DNA from: Spirochaetota bacterium
GTDB lineage: Bacteria > Spirochaetota > UBA4802 > UBA5550
Assembly: GCA_009787025.1 (NCBI GenBank)
Contig: WRGT01000065.1
Location: 1-47,301, forward strand
Reading direction: 5' to 3'
DNA: 47,301 nt
Shown here: positions 8,639 through 17,803 of the stretch, one piece after another
Layout: each line of letters starts with the position of its first letter
Numbering within the stretch: the stretch's first letter is position 1
Made by a program: the position numbers and the translations under genes
Notes under the pieces: generated by a model
Seen by the model: the letters and a program-made list of their open reading frames with translations, nothing else
Databases searched by the model: none
Told to the model about the DNA's origin: nothing

Positions 8639-10120
8639 ATGACAAATTCGTCACCTGATCATGAAAAAATTTTTGATGAAATATTAAAAATGAACCCTGA
8701 AGAGGCGCAAGTAAAACCGGGTATTCTGGGCGATAATAATGGTACAAAAATCCATGAATCTAATATAAATTTTAACCTGCTGCCGGAGGAACTTGAAGAA
8801 TACCTTAACAGATATGTCATTGGACAGGAATCGGCAATAGAAATGATAGCTACAAAAGTATGCACGCATTTCAACCGCATGAAGATAGAGATGACTATTC
8901 CTGAGGACCAACGGATCGTAGGAAACATAAAAAGCAATATGCTTCTCATAGGACCAACAGGCGTTGGTAAAACATATATCATTAAACTCATTGCTAATAA
9001 AATAGGCGTTCCGTTTGTTAAGGCAGATGCAACTAAATTCAGTGAGACAGGTTATGTCGGCGGAGATGTGGAGGATCTTGTAAGGGAATTGGTCTATGAA
9101 GCTGACGGTGATATATCTAAGGCAGAATATGGCATAATATATATTGATGAAATAGACAAAATTGCTTCCTCAGGAAATTTAACAGGACCTGATGTATCAC
9201 GCACAGGCGTTCAGAGAAATCTTCTAAAGCTTATGGAGGAATCCGAAGTAGATTTAAAAACACCGCACGATCTTGCATCACAGGTAGAAGCTGCAATGGA
9301 GGCTCAAAGAACCGGCAAAGTAACAAGAAAAAAGATTAATACCAAGAATATACTATTTATTGTATCCGGTGCATTTTCATCACTCCCTGAGATAATTAAC
9401 AAGCGATTAAACAGACAGAGTATAGGCTTTGACAAAGAGAGAACCGATTCCTCTCAAAAACATGAAATATTAAATCAGCTTAAAACAGAGGATCTGATTG
9501 AATTTGGTTTTGAATCCGAATTCATCGGCAGATTACCCGTATCTGTTATTCTCAATGAACTTGATGTTGACGGGCTCTACAAAATTCTTAAAAACAGTCA
9601 CAGTACGGTTGTCTTTGGTAAAAAAATGGATTTTAAAGCCTATGGAATTGAGCTTGATTTTAGCGATGACGCGCTCATGATACTTGCTCTGAGAGCGCAT
9701 AAAGAGAAAACAGGCGCAAGGGGGCTTCTTAGCGTTTTTGAAAAGTTGTTGATTAAATTTGAGAAGAGACTCCCTTCTACCGGAATAAAAAATTTATTTG
9801 TTGATATTACATTAGTTAATAATCCGGATAATATACTTGATAGCCAAATACTTGAAGATAGCATTAATAAATTTCAGAAAGAATTTCTTATTGAACATGG
9901 GATTTATCTTTTATTTGAAGATAATGCAAAAGAAAAACTAAGAGTCAAAGCTAAAGAATTAAATGTTAAGGTGAGAGACCTGTGTAATGATCTTTTTAAG
10001 GATTTTTTTCATGGGATAAGATTAATGGAACTTGAGAATTTCACTATTACAGAGGAGGCAGTTGACAGACCAAAAGAATATCTTGATTCTTACATAAAAG
10101 AGAATTACAAAAAATATTAG
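8639..10120 (+). CDS. ClpX-like AAA+ unfoldase lacking the N-terminal zinc-binding domain
   Basis: 493 aa; YVIGQ, GPTGVGKT, GYVGGDVEDL (pore loop), YIDEIDKIA, KINTKNILFIVSGAF, GARGL (sensor 2), IGF tripeptide; about 80-aa extra C-terminal extension. Confidence 0.85.
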   Translation: MTNSSPDHEKIFDEILKMNPEEAQVKPGILGDNNGTKIHESNINFNLLPEELEEYLNRYVIGQESAIEMIATKVCTHFNRMKIEMTIPEDQRIVGNIKSNMLLIGPTGVGKTYIIKLIANKIGVPFVKADATKFSETGYVGGDVEDLVRELVYEADGDISKAEYGIIYIDEIDKIASSGNLTGPDVSRTGVQRNLLKLMEESEVDLKTPHDLASQVEAAMEAQRTGKVTRKKINTKNILFIVSGAFSSLPEIINKRLNRQSIGFDKERTDSSQKHEILNQLKTEDLIEFGFESEFIGRLPVSVILNELDVDGLYKILKNSHSTVVFGKKMDFKAYGIELDFSDDALMILALRAHKEKTGARGLLSVFEKLLIKFEKRLPSTGIKNLFVDITLVNNPDNILDSQILEDSINKFQKEFLIEHGIYLLFEDNAKEKLRVKAKELNVKVRDLCNDLFKDFFHGIRLMELENFTITEEAVDRPKEYLDSYIKENYKKY

Positions 10121-10151
10121 TCGAATAAATTGTAGAATTATATTTATTCTT

Positions 10152-11960
10152 TTACATATATGAGCTGTCCTTATAATTTTTAAGTTCTTCCAATAAAGCA
10201 TCCCTTCTTTTGATTAATTGTTTGCCAACATATGTATCTTTTATTTTTTTTGGTTCTTCAAAGGTATCAATCATTTCAAATTGAAGTCTTGTGGGCTCTT
10301 TCTTTTTGCTTAAATCAATTATCTCATCGGATGCCGGCAGTATTATTGCATAAAGTGCGTATGGCGTTTGAATAAGCGCATGTCCTCTGCTGAGATAAGC
10401 TTCTGAAAATCCGCCGTCTATATTGATAGCTCTTCCATCTTCGCTTGTTATCTTCTGTCCCTTTGAAACATCCACAGGCGTATGACCAAATACTATCCTT
10501 TCAGCATGAAATTCATCTGTCAATTTATCAATAAATGCAGGATTATTTATATTCTTTCCCCAATAGAGGGTCTTTTCCTTATGAGTGTCCTTATCTTTAT
10601 AAAAATATCTCTCAAAGGTTTTCATGGCATCCTTCCCAAAAAGAGGCGATTTAGGACCGCACCACAGATAAAACATCAAAGCAAGCTGATATTCCTCCTG
10701 TTCTTTTCCTGCAAGATAGTTTTCTCCAATATCCTTAACTACAAATTCAATATGATCGAGAAGCTCCTTTCCTTTCTTTCCATAGAGTTCGTCAAACTCC
10801 CCGTCTGCAGTACTCGGCACAAGGGCATGTATATTCATTATATAGTTATTAATATGATAAAGTTTACCTTCAATGAACAGATATTCCATAAGCCTTCTAA
10901 TCTGTCTGCTCTGAGTAAATTGACGAACGAGATCGTCAATAACGTCGCTCTCCTCATCTGTTAATTTAAGCGGATCATCAAGTATCAGAGTTGGAAAATC
11001 AGTATCCGTAAGACTGGATGTTAATCCTTTTTTTAATAGATCTGCAAGTTTTTCAAGATTAAGACGATTCTCCATTCCAAGTTGAGAATATTTTTTTATG
11101 GTCTGTTCCTCAAGTTTAAATTGAATCATAGCAAGAGTCTTTTCCATCTTTTTTGATATATCAAGTTTAGCTTTGAAAGCTCCGCTTATATTCCCCGGAT
11201 AAAGTTTTTCGGCAAAGACCTGAAGTTTTGATATATCAATACCGAGTCTCTTTAAAAAATCGAGCGTATCATATCTTACGCTGATTCTTAATGCTTCGGC
11301 TATGAGGGATTTATTGCCTGCTGCGGCTCCCATCCAAAGTATATCATGATTCCCCCAGACAAATTTAACAAAAGGCTTTAAATCTTTTTGTGAAAGGATT
11401 CGTAATATTTTATCCGGTTCGTCGCCTCTGTCAAAAACATCTCCAAGGACAATAAGCTGGCCTAAGATTACCTGCTTTACAATTTTGGCAAGGGCAGATA
11501 TTATCTTGTTTGCAATTATGTCATCTTCATATACAATATTAGGTACGGGAAAATTGAGTATTAGATTTTCAAGGAGCGGTTTTAGGTCCTTATTAATTCC
11601 GCCGCGTATCTGATCAAAATCATAAACGCCTTGAACTTTATAGCGGATTATATGAACAAGTGCGGATATTACATCCTGTTTTTCCATTGTTAAATCATTT
11701 GACTCTATATATTTCTCTTTCTTTATTATTCTGTCAATATGCTCAAGTTTTTCATTTGAAAAAGTTTTTGGAAGCGCTTCATAAGCAGAACGCCATACAA
11801 GACCAAATCTGCCTTTAAGAATAGAAACAAAGCGCTCACCTGCTCCGTGCGGATCACTGATCCACAAGGTTGTATCAATATTCATTTCCAATCTGGATTC
11901 AATATCTGCCAATTCTTTTATTATTTCATGAAAAGAGGTTATATTATAATCTTCTGACAT
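10152..11960 (-). CDS. fbp: Fructose-1,6-bisphosphatase, class III
   Basis: 602 aa; ISDPHGAGERFVSIL, LGDVFDRGDEPDKIL, WGNHDILWMGAAAGN, FGHTPVDVSKGQKI, NIDGGFSEAY. Confidence 0.92.
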   Translation of the reverse strand: MSEDYNITSFHEIIKELADIESRLEMNIDTTLWISDPHGAGERFVSILKGRFGLVWRSAYEALPKTFSNEKLEHIDRIIKKEKYIESNDLTMEKQDVISALVHIIRYKVQGVYDFDQIRGGINKDLKPLLENLILNFPVPNIVYEDDIIANKIISALAKIVKQVILGQLIVLGDVFDRGDEPDKILRILSQKDLKPFVKFVWGNHDILWMGAAAGNKSLIAEALRISVRYDTLDFLKRLGIDISKLQVFAEKLYPGNISGAFKAKLDISKKMEKTLAMIQFKLEEQTIKKYSQLGMENRLNLEKLADLLKKGLTSSLTDTDFPTLILDDPLKLTDEESDVIDDLVRQFTQSRQIRRLMEYLFIEGKLYHINNYIMNIHALVPSTADGEFDELYGKKGKELLDHIEFVVKDIGENYLAGKEQEEYQLALMFYLWCGPKSPLFGKDAMKTFERYFYKDKDTHKEKTLYWGKNINNPAFIDKLTDEFHAERIVFGHTPVDVSKGQKITSEDGRAINIDGGFSEAYLSRGHALIQTPYALYAIILPASDEIIDLSKKKEPTRLQFEMIDTFEEPKKIKDTYVGKQLIKRRDALLEELKNYKDSSYM

Positions 11961-12148
11961 AATTCCTCCAAAAATTATATAGCAATTGTGTTAGTTAATA
12001 TAAATCTCTTTCAAATAATCTTTATTGTCAATATATTTTATTTAGATTCATTTAACAACTTCAATCTATTAAAAATTATTCTATTAAAAGACTTAACGCA
12101 TATACATTGCCTGTCGATAATTAATTATTAAAAAAATCGGAGGTCAAA

Positions 12149-12277
12149 ATGGATGTAAAAGAGATTGATAACCTTTTTAAGAAAGGTCTTGAATCTATGA
12201 AAAGTGGAAATTATATCGAAGCTGAGACTTTTTTTATTAAAGCTAAAAAATTAGCTCTTGAACTTAAAAAAAAATAA
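12149..12277 (+). CDS. 42-aa TPR-like micro-protein
   Basis: Below the ORF-track cut-off: MDVKEIDNLFKKGLESMKSGNYIEAETFFIKAKKLALELKKK*; strong RBS TCGGAGGTCAAAATG and a terminator immediately after the stop. Confidence 0.6.
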   Translation: MDVKEIDNLFKKGLESMKSGNYIEAETFFIKAKKLALELKKK

Positions 12278-12313
12278 AATTATGCCGGATAGCTTAAACC
12301 GGCAATTTTATTT
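12277..12313. terminator. Probable bidirectional terminator between the micro-ORF and leuB
   Basis: GCCGG-N10-CCGGC stem flanked by AAAATT/AATTTTATTTT. Confidence 0.65.
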
Positions 12314-12317
12314 TAAA

Positions 12318-13400
12318 CTATTTAATATTTGAAAGAATCAAATCCCCGATCTCCTTAGTGCCGACGCACTTTTTGCCGGCAGACATTATATCTCCGGTTC
12401 GAAAATCCTGTTCGAGAGTTTTTTCTATAGATTTAAAGATCATAGTGTATGCTTCATCTAATCCGAAACTGTATTTCAGCATCATTGCGGCAGAGAGAAT
12501 CTGAGCCATGGGATTAGCTATACCCTTGCCTGCTATGTCGGGAGCAGAGCCTCCTGCCGGTTCGTATAACCCGAATACGCCGTCTGAAAGAGATGCCGAA
12601 GGCAGCATACCGATAGACCCGGTAATCATAGAAGCCTCATCCGATAAAATATCGCCAAACATATTATCACAGAGAACAACATCAAATTGACGCGGATCTT
12701 TAACAAGCTGCATTGAAGCATTGTCAACATAGAGATGATTAAGTGCAACTTCAGGATAACTTGCAGCTATCTCCTCAACAACTTCTCTCCAAAGAAGAGA
12801 TGTCGATAAAACATTCGCCTTGTCAATTGATGTAACCTTTTTATTGCGCTTCATTGCAGTTTCAAAAGCGACCTTTGTTATTCTTACGATTTCAGGTCTG
12901 GTATAAACAAGCGTATCGAAACCCTTATTTGCATCTTTGCCTTTAGGCTGACCAAAATATATGCCTCCGGTCAACTCCCTGATTATCATTATATCAAATC
13001 CGTCGCCTATAATTTCGGATTTAAGAGGAGACGCTTCTTTCAGTTCCTTAAAGATTATAGCAGGTCTCAAATTTGCATATAAGTTAAAATGTTTTCTTAA
13101 CGGAAGAAGAGCGCCTCTCTCCGGCTGTTTATCGGGAGGAAGCTTTTCCCATTTAGGACCTCCCACCGAGCCAAAGAGTATTGCATCGGAGTCTTCGCAT
13201 GTTTTCACAGTATATTCGGGAAGCGGTTCGCCGTGATTATCCAATGCAGCGCCGCCGACATCGGCATAAGAATATGAAAATTTAATATCAAATATATCCG
13301 ATATTCTGTTTAATATTTTTACAGCCTCTGCAATTATTTCAGGACCTATTCCGTCTCCGGGCAGAACCGCTATCTTTTTCTCTGTCATATTCATCTCCAA
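12318..13400 (-). CDS. leuB: 3-isopropylmalate dehydrogenase
   Basis: 360 aa; [82 protein letters not shown]. Confidence 0.95.
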   Translation of the reverse strand: MEMNMTEKKIAVLPGDGIGPEIIAEAVKILNRISDIFDIKFSYSYADVGGAALDNHGEPLPEYTVKTCEDSDAILFGSVGGPKWEKLPPDKQPERGALLPLRKHFNLYANLRPAIIFKELKEASPLKSEIIGDGFDIMIIRELTGGIYFGQPKGKDANKGFDTLVYTRPEIVRITKVAFETAMKRNKKVTSIDKANVLSTSLLWREVVEEIAASYPEVALNHLYVDNASMQLVKDPRQFDVVLCDNMFGDILSDEASMITGSIGMLPSASLSDGVFGLYEPAGGSAPDIAGKGIANPMAQILSAAMMLKYSFGLDEAYTMIFKSIEKTLEQDFRTGDIMSAGKKCVGTKEIGDLILSNIK

Positions 13401-13578
13401 AATTTTTATAGAATCATTAAAAATAAAAAATTGACTATTCTGTCAAACTAAAATAACTTTTTATTTATAGTATATAAAGATATTTTATACTATAATTTTT
13501 AAAATTGTTTATTGCAAAAAAAACGGCTATATAATAAATTGAATCTTATCTTATATAATTTATATTAAGGAGACAGAG

Positions 13579-14811
13579 ATGAAAAACATTAAAATTTCTA
13601 AAAATAAAGCCTTTCTTAGTTTAATGTTAATATTTGTTTTTGCAGCAGCAAGTTCTGTTATTTTAGCACAAGGCTCTGTAAAAGATGATATTTTGAAACA
13701 ATTTAAAGAGAATAAAGCGCAAATAGATAAAACCGATGAAGAACTAAAAGCATCAATGCAGGACATGGTTGAAGATTTAAAAAAGAAAAACGCAAAGTTT
13801 AAAGTTGAACTCAATGAGATGATGAAATATAAAATTTCGGAAATCACAGGATTAAAACCGCCTTCTAATAAAGAATTAAAAAGGTTAGAGGAAGAAAGGA
13901 GAAAAAAAGAGGAACTGGAACGCAAAAGAGCCGAGAATGAACGTCAGAAAGAATTAAAACGTCTTGAAGATGAACGTAAAAAAAGAGAAGAAGAAATAAA
14001 CAGAGAGAATGACAGAAAAAAACAGGAAGAGATGAGAAAACAGGAAGAGGAACGGAGAAAGCAGGAAGATCAAAAAAGAAATGAGCAGGACAAGAAAGAA
14101 CAGATGCTGGATAGGAATGTTCCTCTGAATCTTGCGCCTTCCATAACACTTGCCGCTTTTGCATGGAACGGCAAAAATACATCAACCGTAGTTCAATATC
14201 AGGGCACTTGCGGAAGCTGCTGGGCATTTACATCAGCTGCTGCTTATGAAACTAATTATATAATAAAAAACGGAAAGACCCTGCATATTTCCGAACAGGC
14301 GATACTTAACTGCTCTGTTGACAGAACAGGAAAGAAAGCCGGTTCATGCGACGGAGGATGGTATGGCGGAGTTTTTGACTACTTAATGGTAAACGGCGCT
14401 AAAACTGCAGATCAATTCCCATATCAGGGAAAAGCCGCTTCATGTGCAGATAATTCAAAGACTAAATATATGGTTCTTAAATGGGGATATATCAGGTCCG
14501 ATGCAGGCATACCATCGGTAAAAGAGGTGAAAGAGGCAATAGCCAAGTATGGCGCCATTGCAGCAACGGTTAAGGTTACTCCGGCATTTCAGGCTTATAA
14601 GAGCGGAATCTTTGATGAACATACAAAAGTATCAGGACCTAACGATGTAAACCATGCAATTACAATTGTAGGCTGGGATGATAACAAGCAGGCGTACTTA
14701 GTAAAAAATTCATGGGGACCGCAATGGGGAGAGAACGGATACATCTGGGTTGAATATGGCAGCAACAATATAGGTTACGGCGCTGCATGGATTGTTGTAG
14801 CACAAGAATAA
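13579..14811 (+). CDS. Secreted papain-like (C1 family) cysteine protease with charged coiled-coil N-terminal region
   Basis: 410 aa; hydrophobic signal sequence, long E/K/R-rich heptad-like segment, then QGTCGSCWAFTSAAAYE, NHAITIVGWDD, YLVKNSWGPQWGENGY (Gln, Cys, His, Asn catalytic motifs). Confidence 0.93.
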   Translation: MKNIKISKNKAFLSLMLIFVFAAASSVILAQGSVKDDILKQFKENKAQIDKTDEELKASMQDMVEDLKKKNAKFKVELNEMMKYKISEITGLKPPSNKELKRLEEERRKKEELERKRAENERQKELKRLEDERKKREEEINRENDRKKQEEMRKQEEERRKQEDQKRNEQDKKEQMLDRNVPLNLAPSITLAAFAWNGKNTSTVVQYQGTCGSCWAFTSAAAYETNYIIKNGKTLHISEQAILNCSVDRTGKKAGSCDGGWYGGVFDYLMVNGAKTADQFPYQGKAASCADNSKTKYMVLKWGYIRSDAGIPSVKEVKEAIAKYGAIAATVKVTPAFQAYKSGIFDEHTKVSGPNDVNHAITIVGWDDNKQAYLVKNSWGPQWGENGYIWVEYGSNNIGYGAAWIVVAQE

Positions 14812-14827
14812 TTAGAGGTGAAAACAT

Positions 14828-15211
14828 ATGGCGTTTATAAAACATATTTTACCGGTTACGCTGCTTATGCTCTTTATATCCGGATGTGGAGAATCTATTG
14901 TTAAGGTAAAAGCCGGAGATGATAATCAGATAGTAAGAGCTAAGGTTAATAAAAAATTTTTGATTCAATTAGAATCTAAACTGAGTACGGGTTTTAGCTG
15001 GAAGCTTATGGAATATCCGCAAGGTCTTTCAGTAAATAAAGAAGATGTTAAGACCGAAGAGAGCAATAAAACCGGGGGCGTCGATATTCAGGAGTTTATC
15101 TTAAAATCTGCCGAAAAAGGCGAATTTACTATTACATTTCAATATGGAGAGCATTGGAAAAAAAATCCTCAATATGTAAAGACATTAAAGATTAAAGTAG
15201 TTATTGAGTAA
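14828..15211 (+). CDS. Chagasin-like (I42 family) cysteine protease inhibitor lipoprotein
   Basis: 127 aa; lipobox LFISGC; STGFSW (NPTTG-loop equivalent), NKTGGVDIQEF (GxGG-loop equivalent), GEHWKKNP (RPW-loop equivalent). Confidence 0.8.
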   Translation: MAFIKHILPVTLLMLFISGCGESIVKVKAGDDNQIVRAKVNKKFLIQLESKLSTGFSWKLMEYPQGLSVNKEDVKTEESNKTGGVDIQEFILKSAEKGEFTITFQYGEHWKKNPQYVKTLKIKVVIE

Positions 15212-15238
15212 CACATACAAAAAAGCCAAATACATTAC

Positions 15239-15277
15239 GCCTCGTTATGAACGTGTAAAACACTCTCATAACGAGGC
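15239..15277. terminator. Perfect 12-bp hairpin between convergent genes
   Basis: GCCTCGTTATGA-N15-TCATAACGAGGC with an additional inner GTGT/ACAC stem. Confidence 0.55.
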
Positions 15278-15330
15278 TGAAAAAAACTGATAAAACAATA
15301 ATACAATTAAAATAACCACATATCTATTAT

Positions 15331-16059
15331 CTAATTCAACAAATCGTCATAGAAATATTTAATCCATTCCTTATATGTATCCTGCGCCGACAAACAAGTG
15401 TCAATCAAATAACCTTTTATGTTTGCAAATTCTTTTAAGCCGCGATAGTAAAATTGTTTGCGATTGTCGTCAATAATGAACGGGGTTATGCAGTTTCTCA
15501 AACATTCGCGAAACATAATCAGACGGCCAACTCTGCCGTTGCCGTCCTGAAACGGGTGAATTTTCTCAAAACGATAATGATATTCTATTATGGTTTCAAA
15601 TAAAATTTCAGGCAGAGAATTATACCATTTATTAAGTTTATTCATGTGGGTTTCCACATTTTTTGGCAGAGTGGTTTCTGTTCCGCTTACTTCATTAGCC
15701 AGTGTTTTCCATCCGCCGACCTTAAACCATTCTTTCGCAGCATCGGACGTTCCTGTTTTTAAAATCCTGTGGAACTCTTTTATTATTTCGTTAGAAAGCG
15801 GTCTGTCAACAAGATCAAGTAAATAATCAAAAGCTACAAAGTGATTTGAAGTTTCGATAATGTCATCTACAGGCACAGCTTCCTGGTCTTTAAATCCAAT
15901 CGTACGAGTTTCAAAAATATAACGGGTTTGTTCTTCGGTCAACTTGCTGCCTTCTATTCTGTTTGAATTGTAAGCAAAATTTACCTGCGTTTTGTGATAT
16001 AAGCCGCCCTTTAGCCTTGTCTGTTTTTCTTCTTTGAGATATGTTAATAATTTATTCAT
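15331..16059 (-). CDS. Fic family protein (putative AMPylase)
   Basis: 242 aa; core motif HPFQDGNGRVGR; N-terminal SNRIEG matches the (S/T)xxxE(G/N) inhibitory motif. Confidence 0.93.
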   Translation of the reverse strand: MNKLLTYLKEEKQTRLKGGLYHKTQVNFAYNSNRIEGSKLTEEQTRYIFETRTIGFKDQEAVPVDDIIETSNHFVAFDYLLDLVDRPLSNEIIKEFHRILKTGTSDAAKEWFKVGGWKTLANEVSGTETTLPKNVETHMNKLNKWYNSLPEILFETIIEYHYRFEKIHPFQDGNGRVGRLIMFRECLRNCITPFIIDDNRKQFYYRGLKEFANIKGYLIDTCLSAQDTYKEWIKYFYDDLLN

Positions 16060-16162
16060 TTTTTTTTTTTTATGTTATTTGTTTTGATTGTCAATGCTTT
16101 TACATTTTATACTTGAAATTCTCTCATAATGGCTATATACATTAAATCCGCAGTTTAACCCA

Positions 16163-17110
16163 TTATTCTTTGATGACAATCTTTCTTAATCCTTTAAGCA
16201 TCAACTCTTCATCCGTATATATTGAATAACATGAAAAATATTCTTTTAAAATATCTCTTAATACTTCGGTCGGTTTAATACCGGAATCGGAGACATTAAG
16301 ATATTTATCAAATATTGCAATCTCACTCTTCTCCCCAAAATGAACATCCCCTCTGTATAAATAATGGAGATAGAAAAACAGCGGTTCAAATATATCTACA
16401 GCTCTTTCTAATTTGTAAGCAGTCGGATCAGGGATATTCATACATGAGGTAAAATATTCATAGAATAAGAACGGGTAGATCTTTGGTGAAATGGAATATA
16501 TATCCTCTCCGGCCTTTACATTAAGATCTAAAGTGATCTCTGACGGACTGAACTCATCAAAAATAGCTGAAGTAAATCTCTTCCCATCAGAATTTACTTC
16601 TAAATGAGACTTAAGCTTTATTGATTCTATTATATAAGGATTACTGTTTTTTTGAACCGGAACTAATCTTGATTTATATTTAATTCTGTCTGTGTTATAT
16701 TCGGGAAATGTCCGGCTGTCGCCTTTGCCTTTAATATTTCCGGAACTTCCGGTTAATTTAAAATCAAATCTTATAATATGGATAAAATCTATAATACGCC
16801 CGGGGACTGTTTTTATAAATTGAAGTGAGTATTGTTCGGATACGGGTTTTCTATTCACAAGGAGATTATGTTTAAATAAATATTCAGGGAGAATATCTAT
16901 AAGATATTTACTTATTATAAAACCTGTTCTATAATCAAGTTCGGTTACTGAAATTTTAGGTATATGTATTTCATGTTTCAATAAAAAAAATTCGGTTAAT
17001 GACTCATTAAGGAATATCCCATCAAACTTATTTTTATCATTTTCATTAATGAGATTTATTGAATCATTTATTTTCTCTGCGGGTGAATTTTTTTCCACAT
17101 TTATCTCCAT
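16163..17110 (-). CDS. Hypothetical protein (315 aa)
   Basis: Long ORF in a minus-strand run with smpB; no recognised domain. Confidence 0.65.
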   Translation of the reverse strand: MEINVEKNSPAEKINDSINLINENDKNKFDGIFLNESLTEFFLLKHEIHIPKISVTELDYRTGFIISKYLIDILPEYLFKHNLLVNRKPVSEQYSLQFIKTVPGRIIDFIHIIRFDFKLTGSSGNIKGKGDSRTFPEYNTDRIKYKSRLVPVQKNSNPYIIESIKLKSHLEVNSDGKRFTSAIFDEFSPSEITLDLNVKAGEDIYSISPKIYPFLFYEYFTSCMNIPDPTAYKLERAVDIFEPLFFYLHYLYRGDVHFGEKSEIAIFDKYLNVSDSGIKPTEVLRDILKEYFSCYSIYTDEELMLKGLRKIVIKE

Positions 17111-17145
17111 GTATATATTGAATTAAATTGCATAATATACGCTTA

Positions 17146-17604
17146 CTAACTATACATTTTCATCTCTCTTTGCATATCGCGCATCATATCCCTGTCTTGA
17201 ATGGTCTTGCGCTTATCGCGTATATTTTTACCTTTTGCTAATCCAAGCTCAAGCTTAACCTTGCCGTTTTTTATATACATCTTAAGCGGAACAAGCGTAT
17301 AGCCTTTTTCGTTTAATTTGCCTGTAAGCCTTTTTATTTCATAGCTGTGCAAGAGTAATTTTCTTTCACGAAGCGGGTCGTGGTTAAAGTAGTTGCCCAT
17401 AGTATAGAGCGATATATTCATCCCCACAATAAATGCCTCGCCGTTTTTTATCCTTGCATAAGATTCCTGAATACTCACTTTTTTTTGTCTGATAGATTTA
17501 ACCTCTGTACCCTTAAGCACAATGCCCGCTTCATAAGTGTCAACAATCTCATATTCAAATCTTGCTTTCTTATTCTTAATAATTTCTATAATATTATCAG
17601 ACAT
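17146..17604 (-). CDS. smpB: SsrA-binding protein
   Basis: 152 aa; KARFEYEIVDTYEAGIVLKGTEVKSIR, ESYARIKNGEAFIVGMNI, LTLVPLKMYIKNGKVKLELGLAKGKN-type signature, DKR..I..RD. Confidence 0.95.
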   Translation of the reverse strand: MSDNIIEIIKNKKARFEYEIVDTYEAGIVLKGTEVKSIRQKKVSIQESYARIKNGEAFIVGMNISLYTMGNYFNHDPLRERKLLLHSYEIKRLTGKLNEKGYTLVPLKMYIKNGKVKLELGLAKGKNIRDKRKTIQDRDMMRDMQREMKMYS

Positions 17605-17772
17605 AAAAATTTCCTTGTAAAGATATATTGCATATCTTTAACATATTACCGCTACAGTCAACAGTTTCTTTTTTCAGCAGAGGCACAAAATTGTGTGCGG
17701 GTTTTTAATTTTTTTGATTTTGTTTGCACGAAATTTATAGAATTACAAATTATTATTTGTATGGATAAATTT

Positions 17773-17800
17773 GTAGAGACAAGGCATGCCTTGTCTCTAC
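17773..17800. repeat. Perfect 28-bp palindrome (intergenic hairpin repeat)
   Basis: GTAGAGACAAGGCATGCCTTGTCTCTAC is its own reverse complement. Confidence 0.9.
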
Positions 17801-17803
17801 GGT

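Noticed and set aside
10482-10964. 160-aa plus-strand ORF
   Set aside because: Lies inside and antisense to class III FBPase; no RBS or domain.
13560-14227. Minus-strand ORFs (121 and 120 aa) under the protease coiled coil
   Set aside because: Arise from the K/E/R-rich codon bias of the coiled-coil region read in reverse.
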